From: Amoebophrya sp. A120
Lineage: Eukaryota > Sar > Dinophyceae > Syndiniales > Amoebophryaceae
Length of the DNA: 64,000 nt
Assembly (NCBI GenBank): GCA_905178155.1
Contig: CAJINV010000004.1
Location: 3,381,320 to 3,445,319, forward strand
Direction: 5' to 3'
Shown here: one piece after another, positions 53,346 through 63,639 of the stretch
Position numbering within the stretch: the first letter of the stretch is position 1
Layout of the letters: each line of letters starts with the position of its first letter
The notes under the pieces: generated by a model
Databases searched by the model: none
Told to the model about the DNA's origin: nothing
What the model saw: only the letters and a program-made list of their open reading frames with translations
Made by a program: the position numbers and the translations under genes

Positions 53346-56300
53346 TAAGGGTGTGTCTTCAGAAACAGGATCTGTTCATGTTGAAAGGCCTAGAAAGAGA
53401 TACTGATCAATGTTGAATCAAATTGTTAATCATCGATTTTTCCTTTTTCATCTTTACGACGAAAGCTATTCATAGGCTTTCAAGAATGAGCAGTATTTTA
53501 ATCGATGATACAGCTGGTCGGTGAGGTTGCGCCCGAGCTCCCCGCCTCTTCGAACGTCGCACGCTTCGAGCTCATCCTGTACTTTGTGCTTGTCGTCCCC
53601 GCGCTTGTTCTACTTCTAGATGCCCTGTGTGGCAATGGCTCAGAATCAGATCCCGATCCTGAATATCGCCGGCCTAGCGCCGCTCTCCTGCGCGGAGGAT
53701 GAATGACCGCCACTTCCACTTACACCAGCACATCTTCGTTTTCTTTTGTGATTTCATCTACAGGAGAGGATCATGCCTGCTCACCATCGTCCTCGCTCTG
53801 CCTGTATCACTGCTTTCCGATTGGTCAACACGATAACGGACACAGTCAGGGGCCCCTAAGCTGAAGCACTGAGCCAAACACGCTTTCGCGCAACTGCCGG
53901 CTTCGTCCCTCCGACCACAGGCTAGTAAGTCACTGCACACAACGCGCTCTCATCCGAACACCAGCTTGAACGAAAAAGACGCACGGATTCGGGCCCTTTG
54001 ATAGGTAGCAGGCGCCACACACAACAACGACAAAAGGCGTGAAAACAGCCGTGCACACACGGTCAGGGCGGGCCGCCGTCAGCGCCAACCCACGAAGGGC
54101 CCGGGCCGCCGGGCTGCGCAGACCGCGGCCGCGCGGAGGGGGGCGCGCAACCTTTTGGGCGGGCGGGCGGCTCCTTCACCACCGCAAAACACACGGACTG
54201 ACAGACAGCGGCGGGCCCGCCGGCGACGGCCCCGGTAGCCTGCGCGTGCCCGCCCTGGCTTGCGTTGGCCCTGTTCGGTCCCCACAGTGTAAAAGCCGCG
54301 CCCCGGCCGCAGCGCCTTGCCCCCAAGGTAGGGGGGGGCCGACAGGCGGCCGTGGCGCGCGGCAACGTAGCCCAACCAGATAGCCCGGAGGCCACCGAAC
54401 ACGCAAGCCCCCCAGCACCACACCACGCCGCCACGCCTTGGCCCCACGCCACGAATAGACGTAGCCGGTCCTTCCGCCTTTTGTGCTCGTGGGCGTTCTT
54501 TGGCCGTGCGTTTCCTGCGGCCTTGAAAACGGAGGAAGACGGGTCACGTTGCGCGGGGCCACGGCGTGGCACCGTGGTGCGCTGCTGATGGGCTGCAATG
54601 GCGGCGGGGTGCGCCACGCAATCCACCCCCCCCCCAAACCCCTCCACCAATGGCCCGGCTTCGCCCCCCCGAGCACTCCGAGAAGGCCCGGCCGGGCCCG
54701 GGGAACCAACGAAGTGGGCCGACGGCCCAAGGCCTCGCACCGCGCCGCGAGTTCTTTCGCCTTATTCGCCGCATGCCCTGCGGGGCTGTTGAGGGCGAGC
54801 CCGCTAGCTTCATGGGCGCGGCAGTCAAAGAGGTGGGCGCCGCATCCGCCCCGCGCGCGCGGAATCCGCCAAGAGCGCCCACGCTGATAGTTAGCCTGCT
54901 GAAGGTTCGTTTTTAATTCCCGTGGCTTTTCGGTCGATGTAGCTCGCGCAATGCTTCTCGAGTTGTGTTGCGACTGCACGGCGCCCGCGCTTGCGGCCAC
55001 CGCGCCACAACCCCCCGCGGCGCGTGCATGGCCAGGGCCCGACTGCTGCCCAGTGCGCTCGCACTCGTTGAGTTGTAGCAATGCGCCGCGGCGCCACAGG
55101 GCTCATCGAATTCAGCGGCGGCCGGCGGGGCCCCCGTGCCATAAAATCTTCCCGGGGGGTGGCAGAACCGCCCACGCCTTCGGTTCCCGGAAAGCGCGGG
55201 CAGTCTTTGTTTGGCTCCAATCCCGCGGCGCCGAGGAATAGCGCCGCCGCCTTTAGCGGTCTCCAACAAGACCCGGCCAATCGGACTGCGGTTCGGCGGG
55301 GGGCTCGCCCGGATCGACATAACAGCCCGCCACCCGCGTCGTGTCCAGCAACCCCCGGGAAGTGCTCCGCTTTGAGCCATTTCCGACTGCAAGCCCACGC
55401 GGGACGCTGGCCGCTTCGTTTGTTTATGGCGCGTGGCCCTATTAAGTATCACTAGCGGTTCACCCCGTGCGTCGCCACTTCACTGATCAGAAGAAGGAGA
55501 AGCATGATCTGCTGAACACAGAGCGAGAGCAAAGCAAGACCGTTGCTAGTGCCGTGTAGACAATGACAGCTGTTGGCGATCATCTATTTCCATTACTACA
55601 CTGTCGCATTGTGAGTTGTCGTAGAAATCCTCCGTCTGTTCTACGTAAACATAGTCAAGTGAGACCGTGTTTCCATTACAAAATTTTTCACTCCTCATCT
55701 CCGCAGCCACTGCTTGTCGGAACTGACGAGTCATTCGATTTTTCCTAAGAATAACTGTTCCCGATGAAAAACGAGAGCAAATCGAGAAAAAGTAACTTCA
55801 GATGTCCCTGATGGCGAGTCGTGGTGTCCTCACTACTTTACTGGAGCAGTACAGATGGTGGACCTCCTCATCTGTGCTCTGTCTGCCAGTGCCATCTGAG
55901 GAACCCTACAAAAATAGCCTGTAAATAAAAACGCCAGCAGATTATGAAAAGCATCTGACAAAACGTCGCTCGTGTTAGAAGGTCAGATCGGCAAAAATTT
56001 CTGTGAAGCGAGAACTTACGATAAATCAGTGTGTAATTGTGGTGATAGCAACTCCTCTGTTTTGCGTCGGTGTCGACGTCGACTATGCAAATGTATGAAA
56101 ATTATCCTACAACAAGCCTCGTGATGTGTCGAAGTACTTAGCTATAAAAGTATGTAGCATGAATGAGTTACCGTTAACGTGGAATGTTCAAACTAAAATG
56201 TTGAGTGCGCTGTCATCGCGAAGGCGTCGCTTGGAGCCGAAGCGCAACCCGTGCGCCTTTGCTTTTTGAATGAATATGAATATAAAAGAAAAAGTTGTCA

Positions 56301-56440
56301 ACATCTGGCTGCAGGTGCAGATATACGAGAAATCTTTTGACGATGAATGTTGAAAATCTAAATCAATAGCTTAAACACAAAAAACAAGTGGTTCCTGGCT
56401 GTCTGTACTAAAGAACAACATCGACCTCCTTTCCCTCCGT
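53346..56440. other. Gene-poor stretch with a large GC-rich island
   Basis: About 3.1 kb between two minus-strand genes, with no introner. The core is the GC-rich island (54040-55445). The flanks are ordinary AT-leaning DNA without recognisable genes. Confidence 0.5.
54040..55445. other. GC-rich island 2, about 1.4 kb
   Basis: The sequence switches abruptly to very high GC with many CCGGGCC- and GGCGCG-type words, and switches back near 55445. Frames are open on both strands for up to 300 codons. They are proline-, arginine-, alanine- and glycine-rich, as expected from composition alone, and I recognise no domain. No introner, tRNA or rRNA signature was seen. It may be foreign DNA or an isochore-like feature. 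Confidence 0.6.
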
Positions 56441-59400
56441 TCACAACTCCGGGAAGGGCATCCCAGTCATTTTGATGTGTTCCTGCTGGATCTGTTGCGT
56501 CCAGTAGTCGCTGCGGTCCTTCGGCTTCACCTGACACTCTTCCCGGACGTGTTCCGCCCCCGGGTAGCCCGTGGGGTACAACGACAGCTGTGCGTAGCTG
56601 CCCTCGATCATGTCGGGCACGTCGGTGCCCGCACCACCCCCGCCGCCGGCCAGCTTGATAAAGTACCGCGGCATTCCCTCGGGCCCCGGCTGCTGGCGGA
56701 AGAAAATGTTCGAGGCCTCGTTGTATCAAATGCAAATATGTCTGGGTCTGGAAGGATGCAAGGTTTGTCATGCTTGTCTGGCATGACTGAAGAGTTTGTC
56801 ATGCGCGTCCAAGGAGAGACCCTTTTGCTTGTCATTTCATTTCATTGAGACTGCAAAACGCAGTTTGTCATGCGGAAAGCGCAACACTAAGCCGCGCAAA
56901 TATTTCTCATGCTTGGCTGTGCATTACAGAGAATTCACTACTCACCACTCAGCATTACAAGTTTCCAGACCCAGACATATTTGCATTTGATACGTTGGGT
57001 TTCCCCAGGGCGTTGAACTTTTCGTGGATCCAGAAGGGGCCGTTGTTATGGATTGTAAAAATGTCTGGGTCTGGGACTGGGAGATTGCGAGATTTGTGAT
57101 GCTAGTCTGGCATGACTCTGGGATCTGTATTGCGTGGCAACCAAGAGCTCCTCTGGCCTGTCATGCAAACACGCAGTTTCTCATGCGGAATACGCAACAC
57201 AGAAGCATGGAAAAACTTGTCATGCTTGGCGGCGCATTACAGTGTCCTTATTATTCAGTGACCTGCATCACAACTTTCCAGACCCAGACATTTTTGCATT
57301 TGATAGTTGTAGGCCGAGTCCCACTGCACGAAAAACCGGTCCGACATGCGGAGCGCCGGCGCGTCGTCGATCGGCACCACAGGACCCTGCGCCGGCTGGA
57401 ACCCCTTGGGCGCGATGGGTTCGTTCAGGTACCGGTATTTTTGCATCAAAAACTGGTGCGCCACGTGGATGGAGAAGTACCGCGGCTCGTTCATGTTCTG
57501 AATCGTCCCCCGCCCCCCGAGCGGCCCCTTGGGGGACCAAAGTTTCCGCAGCTGGGCCTTCGTGCCCAGGATTCCCACTTCCTGAAACTCCTGCTTCCAG
57601 AGGCAGGTAAACTCCGCGGCCACCGGGCTGGCGATAAACCAGGACTCCAACATGGGCAAGTTGGTCACGCCGTCTTCCATCTGGGGAATGTTGAAGGCAA
57701 ACACCTGCGCATTCACATCCACCGGGCTCTGGTATTTTCCGTCGCCCGGACTCTCCGCGGGGACGTGCGGGGTCCCCGGCAGCGCGCCCTTCTGCCAGGG
57801 CTGGAACCGGGCGTTGAGCCAGTCCAGGTTCTCTGTCGGGAAGGAGGTGGCGTCGATGTAAGCGCCCCCAAACCGGTGGAGCACGGTGAGCCTTACCAGG
57901 TCGGAAAACCGGGGCGGGCTCAGGTAAATGCCGACGGATTCCATCACCCGCTGCGACACGTACCGCTTGTAATTGCTGGTGTATCAACTGCAAATATGTC
58001 TGGGTCTGGAAGGGTGCAAGTTTGTCATGCTTGTCTGGCATGACTCGAGAATCTGTGTTGCATGGGCACGAAGCGGTCCTCTTATCTGTCATGCGAAAAC
58101 GCAGTTTGCCATGCGGAACACGCTACACATGGGAGCCCAAAAAATTTGTCATGCTTGGCTCCGTATTGCAGTGCCAGTGGAAGTCTCATTCACTTTTAGC
58201 ATTACAAGTTTCCAGACCCAGACACATTTGCAATCCATATGGTGCTCAGAAAGACGATGGTCCACTTGCGCCCGCTGGGGTATCAAAAGGAAAAATCCCC
58301 CCTCCCTATATCGAAAAAGTATGTTTCCGAAAATTTGTGTTGCTGATTTGTGAGCACAAATCTGGTCCGTCTTGCAAGAAGGCAAACTCAGGCTGTCCGC
58401 CATGTTATGCAGGCGATTTGTAATGCTGTAAGGCCTACAGGGTAGCCGTCTACCGTGCTAGGCGCCCACACCAAAAGGCCGCCGCTTAGGCTCAGGATCT
58501 GCGTGCATTCCTCTACTGCAACACAAATTTGATTTGTGTATCCAAATCCAGCATCAGAAGTTTCGTTTTGATATGGGGAGGGGGGATTTTTGCTTTTGAT
58601 ATGGGGTGCCAACTGTTCTGCAAAGCCCGGACCCAAGCCAGGTACCCGCGCCGGACGGAGCAGGGCGCCCCCGCAATGCCCTTGTCCCAGAACATCCATA
58701 AAATCGGGGTCAGGCTGCCGTCCTGTGGCACGTTCACGTACCCCACCCGCTCCATGTCGGTTTGATTCAAGGGGATGAAGCTATATCCTGTGTAAAAACG
58801 AGCCCACCCCAGAGTTGTCATGCAGATTTGCCATGACAGGAGCATTTGTGATGCGCATCCCCATGACAGGCGTTTTCGATCGTGTTTGGGAATTTGTAAT
58901 GCTGTAAAAAGGATAAGCAGATCGATTTGTAATGCGGCTGTCCTTGCTATCATCTTGCACTACCTTACGGACTGCAACTTGTCATGCGTCACTTCCAAAA
59001 CTCCTAGGTTTGTGTTGCAAAATCCCCATCTTGACTCTGGGGTGGGGACGTTTTTACCTAGGATAAGCTACTCGACGTGTTCAGGAAGCGCTCGGGCACC
59101 TCCTCGCCGGTCGCGTTGTACAGCGGAATGTTGACGCCGGTGAGGTCCTATCAAATGCAAAAATGTCTGGGTCGTCTGGGAGATTCCGACATTTGTCATG
59201 CCGTTTTTTCAAGCTCCCCCACGTCTGGAATGCAGGGCCTAGCATCACAGGTTCTGCAGCTCCGTGGTGATGCGTACTTATTCTGCATGAGAAATGCCCT
59301 CTCAGCATGGCCAGAAGTTGGCACCTTTTGCACGTTCTGCATGACAGATCTTTGTGGGATCCGAAACACGCATCACAAGTTCGGATCCGTCCAGACCCAA

Positions 59401-62400
59401 ATGACATATTTGCATTTGATAGGTCCGGCCCGGGGAGGTACTGCGAAATCGGGCAGTGAGTGCGGTTCAGGTCTACGGTCACCATCTGGATCTTGTTTTG
59501 GTCGTCATGGTCTTCCAGAATCAGGGACAGCAACATCGGCACCACGGCGCAGGTGAAAAACAGAAAAATGCTGACCAGGTAGATCGACGTGCAGCTGCCA
59601 CTGAAGATGATCTCCTTCATGCACAAACAACAGCAGTTGTCGCAGCAAAATTGCTCCTCTATTTCGTCCATATCCGACGTGTAGTCTCCTTTTAGCGGAT
59701 CTCCTCTCGCCTCGGAAGGATATTGGCTACCTGCCGCAAGTCCACCACCTCCAGGAGCTGTTGCAGTAAATTGTGCAAAGGGAACGGCGGGCCGCCCCCC
59801 CGAAGATGCCGTCGCGGCCGACGCCCTTGAAGATGTCGTCGCGACCGAGTTGCGCGCCCGAAGCAAGATCTCCTGGGAACCGAGTTCTAGATCAATCGCC
59901 TCGCGCATGAGCGTCGCGTCCTCTGCATTCATCTCCTGCAGTTCATCTTCTTGTGTAGGCCCCAGCACCGGCGCGCCAACCACACTTGCTCCTGCAAGCC
60001 CGATCGTCGAGCCCTCGCTGTCGATGTTGTCCACCTTTAGTTTCGCAGCACGACCTGATCTTCGTCTGCAGCACTCGCAGCAAACGAACGCACTCTCGCG
60101 CAAGCCCAGCGCGTAGGGGTTGAGCACCGTCAGAATGTAAACACACATCAAAGCGGGCACGAAAAACGGAATTTGGTACTTGACTCCGACGTCGGTCACG
60201 TATCCACTGGACGGGTTGAGTTCCATGGTGGTCTTGTATCCCAGAGAAAAAAGCAGGCAGGGCATACTGATATTTGTAAAAATGCAGAAACAAAATAGCA
60301 GAAAAATCTGCCATGGGTCAAGACCCCATAGCGTGCTGTTTAGGACCTGCAACGCATATCTTTTTTTTTTTGCATATACAAATACCAAAACCAATATGAC
60401 CTGCGTGTCCTCTTTTTCTGGGAGATATTTGTGCGGCCTGGTACAAAAGTCCGAGCCCCAGGTGCGTGAAGAAGCTGGCCCCAAGCAGGGCCACGGCGAC
60501 CCGGATCCAGATCACGGTCGCGAATTTATCGTACGAAAAAGTGTGTCACTGTAAGGATTGGATTTTGCAAGTTTTCTTGCATAACAAGTTGAAGTTTGCA
60601 GCTCTACATAACAACGCAAATTTGCCGCGCGAGGGTCCTAAGAGAAAACAACACGTCGAAACATCAACATGCACTGTCTTGCAGGAAAAATAGCAAGAAA
60701 AACACTGCTGTGTTCTTGATGCGTCTTCTGCATTACAGGTGTATTACAACAGTGAAGCAGTTTTTTCTTACGATAGAATTGCGCGCTCTTGTATTGGCGG
60801 ACCAGAAAGTGCTCGCTCTGCTGCTCACTTGTGCGAGCGGCCTGAGGACCTCCACCTCCTCCGGATAATAAAATGCTGGAAAATTGCAAGGAGCTTTCCT
60901 CCTGCTGCAGCATCTTGCGCTCCTCGGCACTCACGGTGGTTATCAAAAGGAAAAATCCCCCCTCCCCATATTGACAAGGTACGTTTTCGAAAATTTGTCT
61001 TGCTGATTTGTGACCACAAATCATCTCTATGTTGCACGAAGGCAACTCCACAGGCTCCGCAGTATTCTACAGGCGGTTTGTCATGCTCATGCTCCTAAAG
61101 CGTAGACGTCTGTCATGCTAAGCGCCGAGGCCAAAGCCTGTCTTTTCAGGCTTGATATCGGCCTGCAGTCCTCGCCAGCATGACAAATCTGATTTGTGTA
61201 CGCAAATCCAGCATCAGAAACTTCGTTTTGATATGGGGAGGGGGGATGTTTCATTCTGATAGTGGTTGTAGCATCGTCGCGGAGGTGCGTCGGGGTCGTG
61301 GTGGCGTTTGTCGTATGGCGTTCTCAAACGTTACATTCTCAAGAACTGTATACATTATTTGTCATGCAAAATGAGCGTCAACGTTCACACAGTGAAGCTA
61401 CCCCGCATGACAAATTTTGGAAGGGCTAAACAGCGTGGGAATCTGTGCCGAATTTGTAATGCAAGAGTTGCAAGATCCGGCCTTTCCCTGTTACCATTCT
61501 TGCATCACAAATTCATGCAACAGTTGAGAATGTAACAGTTGAGAACGCCATATGTCGAAAGCGACGCGTTTACCACGTGCTTCGTCGACAGCGCGAAGTC
61601 GCCCGCGCCGTCCCGCACCCGGGCCGTCAATTGCCGTGCGAACCGTTTCGCCAGCTGGTCGGAGTCCCTGTTGCCGGCGAGTTGTAGCATAGTGGTGGTT
61701 ATGCATTGCAAATATGTCTGGGTCTGGAAGAATGCAAGTTTCTTGTCATGCTTGCCTGGCATGACTCATAAATCTGCAATGCATGAGCAGGAAAAGGGCC
61801 TCTTGCCTGTCATGCAAAAACGCAGTTTGCCATGCGGAAAACGATACACAGTAGCAGATGAAAAATTTGTCATGCTTGGCTGCGTATTGCAGCCCGCCCA
61901 CAATTCACATTTTAGCATCACAAGTTTCCAGAACCAGACATATTTGCATTTGATAGTGGTCGTGTCTCCTCCTGGTTGTTGTCCTTCGTCTGCTAGTAGT
62001 GCCCGCCTTTCTAAACTGCTTTGCGCAGCATTATAGTTGCCGCTTGCACCCGGACCCGCTGCAGCGGCCGAAACTAAACCTCGGTCCTCTTCTTCCTCTA
62101 AGATAGCCTGCTTGGTTTGCTCGACTGCCTCGGTGAACGACAAATTTCGGGTGCGGCAGTGCACGACCCACAGCACTATCAAATGCAAAAATGTCTGGGT
62201 CTGGAAACTTGTGATGCTAAAATGTGGATGATGGAAACAGTTCCGGACGCAACCCAGCATGACAACTTTCCAGAACGCTTTCTCATAGGCAATTCGCATG
62301 AGAAGCTGCGTTTTCGCATGTACAAAAGAGGCTGCGACTTTTGTTGGTTACGCAACACAGATTTTCTAGGTTTGGAAAGCTAGCATATTACAAGTTCCAA

Positions 62401-63639
62401 CCATCCAGACCCAGACATATTTGGATTTGATAAGCACGACAGCGAGACATATCAGCTCGCACATAGCGACGATCCACCCGGGGCGATGCTGGTACACGGT
62501 ATCCACGGAAAAAACTGTGTTAGTCTAACTTTCTTGGAGGAATAGCATCACAAGTTTGCTCTGCATGACAGAGAGAGCCTGTCATGCGCGGCTAGTACGT
62601 GAAAACACGTATGGAATACAGAGCCTCTGATGCATGTCCAGCATGACAAGTGTAAACTGTTTTGCATTTTCTGCATCACAGACTTACACTTACACAGTTT
62701 TTTTCTTGCATACACAGTGTTGGTCATGTAATACATCAGGTACGTGGTCCGCGACAGGCTGGTCGACGGGTTGTCATCGTCAATGTTGCGCCGCGAAAGC
62801 TTCACCAAGTCGGAAAACGAGAACACCTCGCTGAATATTATCGCAAGAAAAAACTGTAGTTTCACTGTAAACTTGTAATGCAGAAACTGTATCTCAGAAT
62901 TGTTTGTCTTGCTACACATGCAAGACAGGCGATTTTTAGCTGTGTTTTCCCTTAGGAACCTCGCATGACAAGTTTTCCCTGTCATGTAGAGCAAACTTGT
63001 GTTGCAAAACTTGCAAAATCCTTACAGTGAAACACTTTTTTCGTACGATAAATATGTCACTCGAAACAAACAGCAAAGCCGTGACCAGGTATCCTGAGTA
63101 AAAACGTACCCACACCAGAGCCAGGATGGGGATTTTGCAACACAAACATAGGAGTTTTGTGAGTCACGCATGACAAGTTGCACTCTGCAGTGTAGTGCAG
63201 GTTAGCAAGTGCAGCCGCATCACAAATCCAGCTGCTCATCCTGTTCACAGCATCACAAATTCCAAAACACGACTGGAAATGGCTCTCATGGGGATGCGCA
63301 TTACAAGTCTTCCTGTCTTTGCAAATCTGCATTACAACTCTGGTGTGGGTACGTTTTTACTCAGGATACCAGGAGTGCCAGAATCACGTAGCAGGCTGTG
63401 CAACAACCGATGCAGCAGTGCGCCGTGCAGGAAAACTGGTTCGGAGCGAGGCAAACATCTTCAATTGAGCTACGCCCTCCCGACGACGATGAGGCTTTAG
63501 AAGTACCGGCAGAGTACCTTATTTTGCTTTGCATCGTGGAAGCCGCGTGCTGCGACAGCGTGCGTCGACTCGTCAACGCCTCCGTAGTACCTGCAAACTG
63601 GGCAGTTGCCCGGAAACTGTTGTTGCCCGTCGAGGCCAT
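56441..63639 (-). CDS. Polytopic membrane protein with C-terminal capsule-type glycosyltransferase domain, 1116 residues, 16 exons
   Basis: Exons, 5' to 3': 63639-63369, 63084-63051, 62833-62713, 62494-62433, 62171-61956, 61694-61553, 61308-61262, 60935-60776, 60521-60438, 60346-59422, 59143-59066, 58778-58602, 58275-58240, 57976-57306, 57041-56993, 56718-56441. They join to 1116 residues. Residues 1-690 contain about six membrane segments (for example YVILALLVTALLFVSS, WIVAMCELICLAVVLWVV, WQIFLLFCFCIF and IYLVSIFLFFTCAVVPMLL) with acidic and cysteine-rich loops. The C-terminal 400 residues resemble the Caps_synth/Gly_transf_sug families: PILWMFWDKGIAGAP, then KWTIVFLSTSNYKRYV, then FSDLVRLTVLHRFGGAYIDA with the expected acidic residue in a DAT variant of the DxD motif, and a late FVQWDSAYN. 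It probably transfers sugars at a Golgi or surface membrane. Fourteen introns are introners; one (60437-60347) is GC-AG. Confidence 0.82.
56724..56992. mobile_element. Introner F1
   Basis: 269 bp, direct repeat CGTTG at 56719-56723 and 56993-56997. Removal joins NALGKPN to EASNIFFRQ. No GT-AG reading is possible. Confidence 0.92.
57047..57305. mobile_element. Introner F1
   Basis: 259 bp, direct repeat GTTGT at 57042-57046 and 57306-57310. Removal joins QWDSAYN to GPFWIHEK. Close to 18022-18275. Confidence 0.92.
57982..58239. mobile_element. Introner F1
   Basis: 258 bp, direct repeat TGGTG at 57977-57981 and 58240-58244. Removal joins TIVFLST to SNYKRYVSQ. Its interior is close to 22640-22890 and 61700-61955. 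Confidence 0.92.
58281..58601. mobile_element. Introner F4
   Basis: 321 bp, direct repeat TGGGG at 58276-58280 and 58602-58606. Removal joins LQNSWHP to SGRKWTIV. The exon to its left is 36 nt. Confidence 0.92.
58784..59065 (+). mobile_element. Introner F3, forward orientation
   Basis: 282 bp, direct repeat AGCTA at 58779-58783 and 59066-59070. Removal joins RFLNTSS to SFIPLNQTD. Confidence 0.92.
59149..59421. mobile_element. Introner F1
   Basis: 273 bp, direct repeat GGTCC at 59144-59148 and 59422-59426. The family block is stretched to GTCTGGGTCGTCTGGGAG. Removal joins QYLPGPD to LTGVNIPLY. Confidence 0.92.
60527..60775. mobile_element. Introner F2b
   Basis: 249 bp, direct repeat GAATT at 60522-60526 and 60776-60780. 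Removal joins RQYKSAQF to ATVIWIRVA. Confidence 0.9.
60941..61261. mobile_element. Introner F4
   Basis: 321 bp, direct repeat GTGGT at 60936-60940 and 61262-61266. Its left half is very close to that of 58281-58601. Removal joins RDDATTT to VSAEERKM. Confidence 0.92.
61314..61552. mobile_element. Introner F6 (singleton ends)
   Basis: 239 bp, direct repeat TGTCG at 61309-61313 and 61553-61557. Inverted ends TATGGCGTTCTCAAACG and TTGAGAACGCCATA. Removal joins NASLST to NATTTPTH. Confidence 0.9.
61700..61955. mobile_element. Introner F1
   Basis: 256 bp, direct repeat GTGGT at 61695-61699 and 61956-61960. Removal joins QQPGGDTT to TMLQLAGN. Confidence 0.92.
62177..62432. mobile_element. Introner F1
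   Basis: 256 bp, direct repeat AGCAC at 62172-62176 and 62433-62437. Removal joins CLAVVL to WVVHCRTRN. Confidence 0.92.
62500..62712. mobile_element. Introner F2
   Basis: 213 bp, flanks CACGG/CACAG (4 of 5). Removal joins YYMTNTV to YQHRPGWIV. Confidence 0.88.
62839..63050. mobile_element. Introner F2b
   Basis: 212 bp, direct repeat AATAT at 62834-62838 and 63051-63055. Removal joins FVSSDIF to SEVFSFSD. Confidence 0.9.
63090..63368 (-). mobile_element. Introner F3, reverse orientation
   Basis: 279 bp, direct repeat CCAGG at 63085-63089 and 63369-63373. The internal motifs read GCANNACAA, opposite to 58784-59065 in the same gene. Removal joins YVILALL to VTALLFVSS. The exon between this and the previous element is 34 nt. 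Confidence 0.92.

Noticed and set aside
54040-55445. Ribosomal RNA gene as an explanation of the GC-rich island
   Set aside because: I found none of the conserved rRNA phrases I would expect, such as the small-subunit 3' end.
54063-55452. Long ORFs on both strands in the GC-rich island as genes
   Set aside because: Overlapping open frames in several phases are expected from extreme GC content. The proteins are Pro/Arg/Ala/Gly-rich without motifs.
1909-62432. Introners as LTR or LINE retroelement fragments
   Set aside because: They have short uniform length, inverted ends, 5-bp duplications, no coding capacity and no poly-A tails.
5341-63368. Repeated GTCTGGGTCTGGAA blocks as a CRISPR array or bacterial repeats
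   Set aside because: The repeats are inverted pairs 250 bp apart, scattered through eukaryotic genes with 5-bp target duplications. No regular spacer layout and no cas genes.
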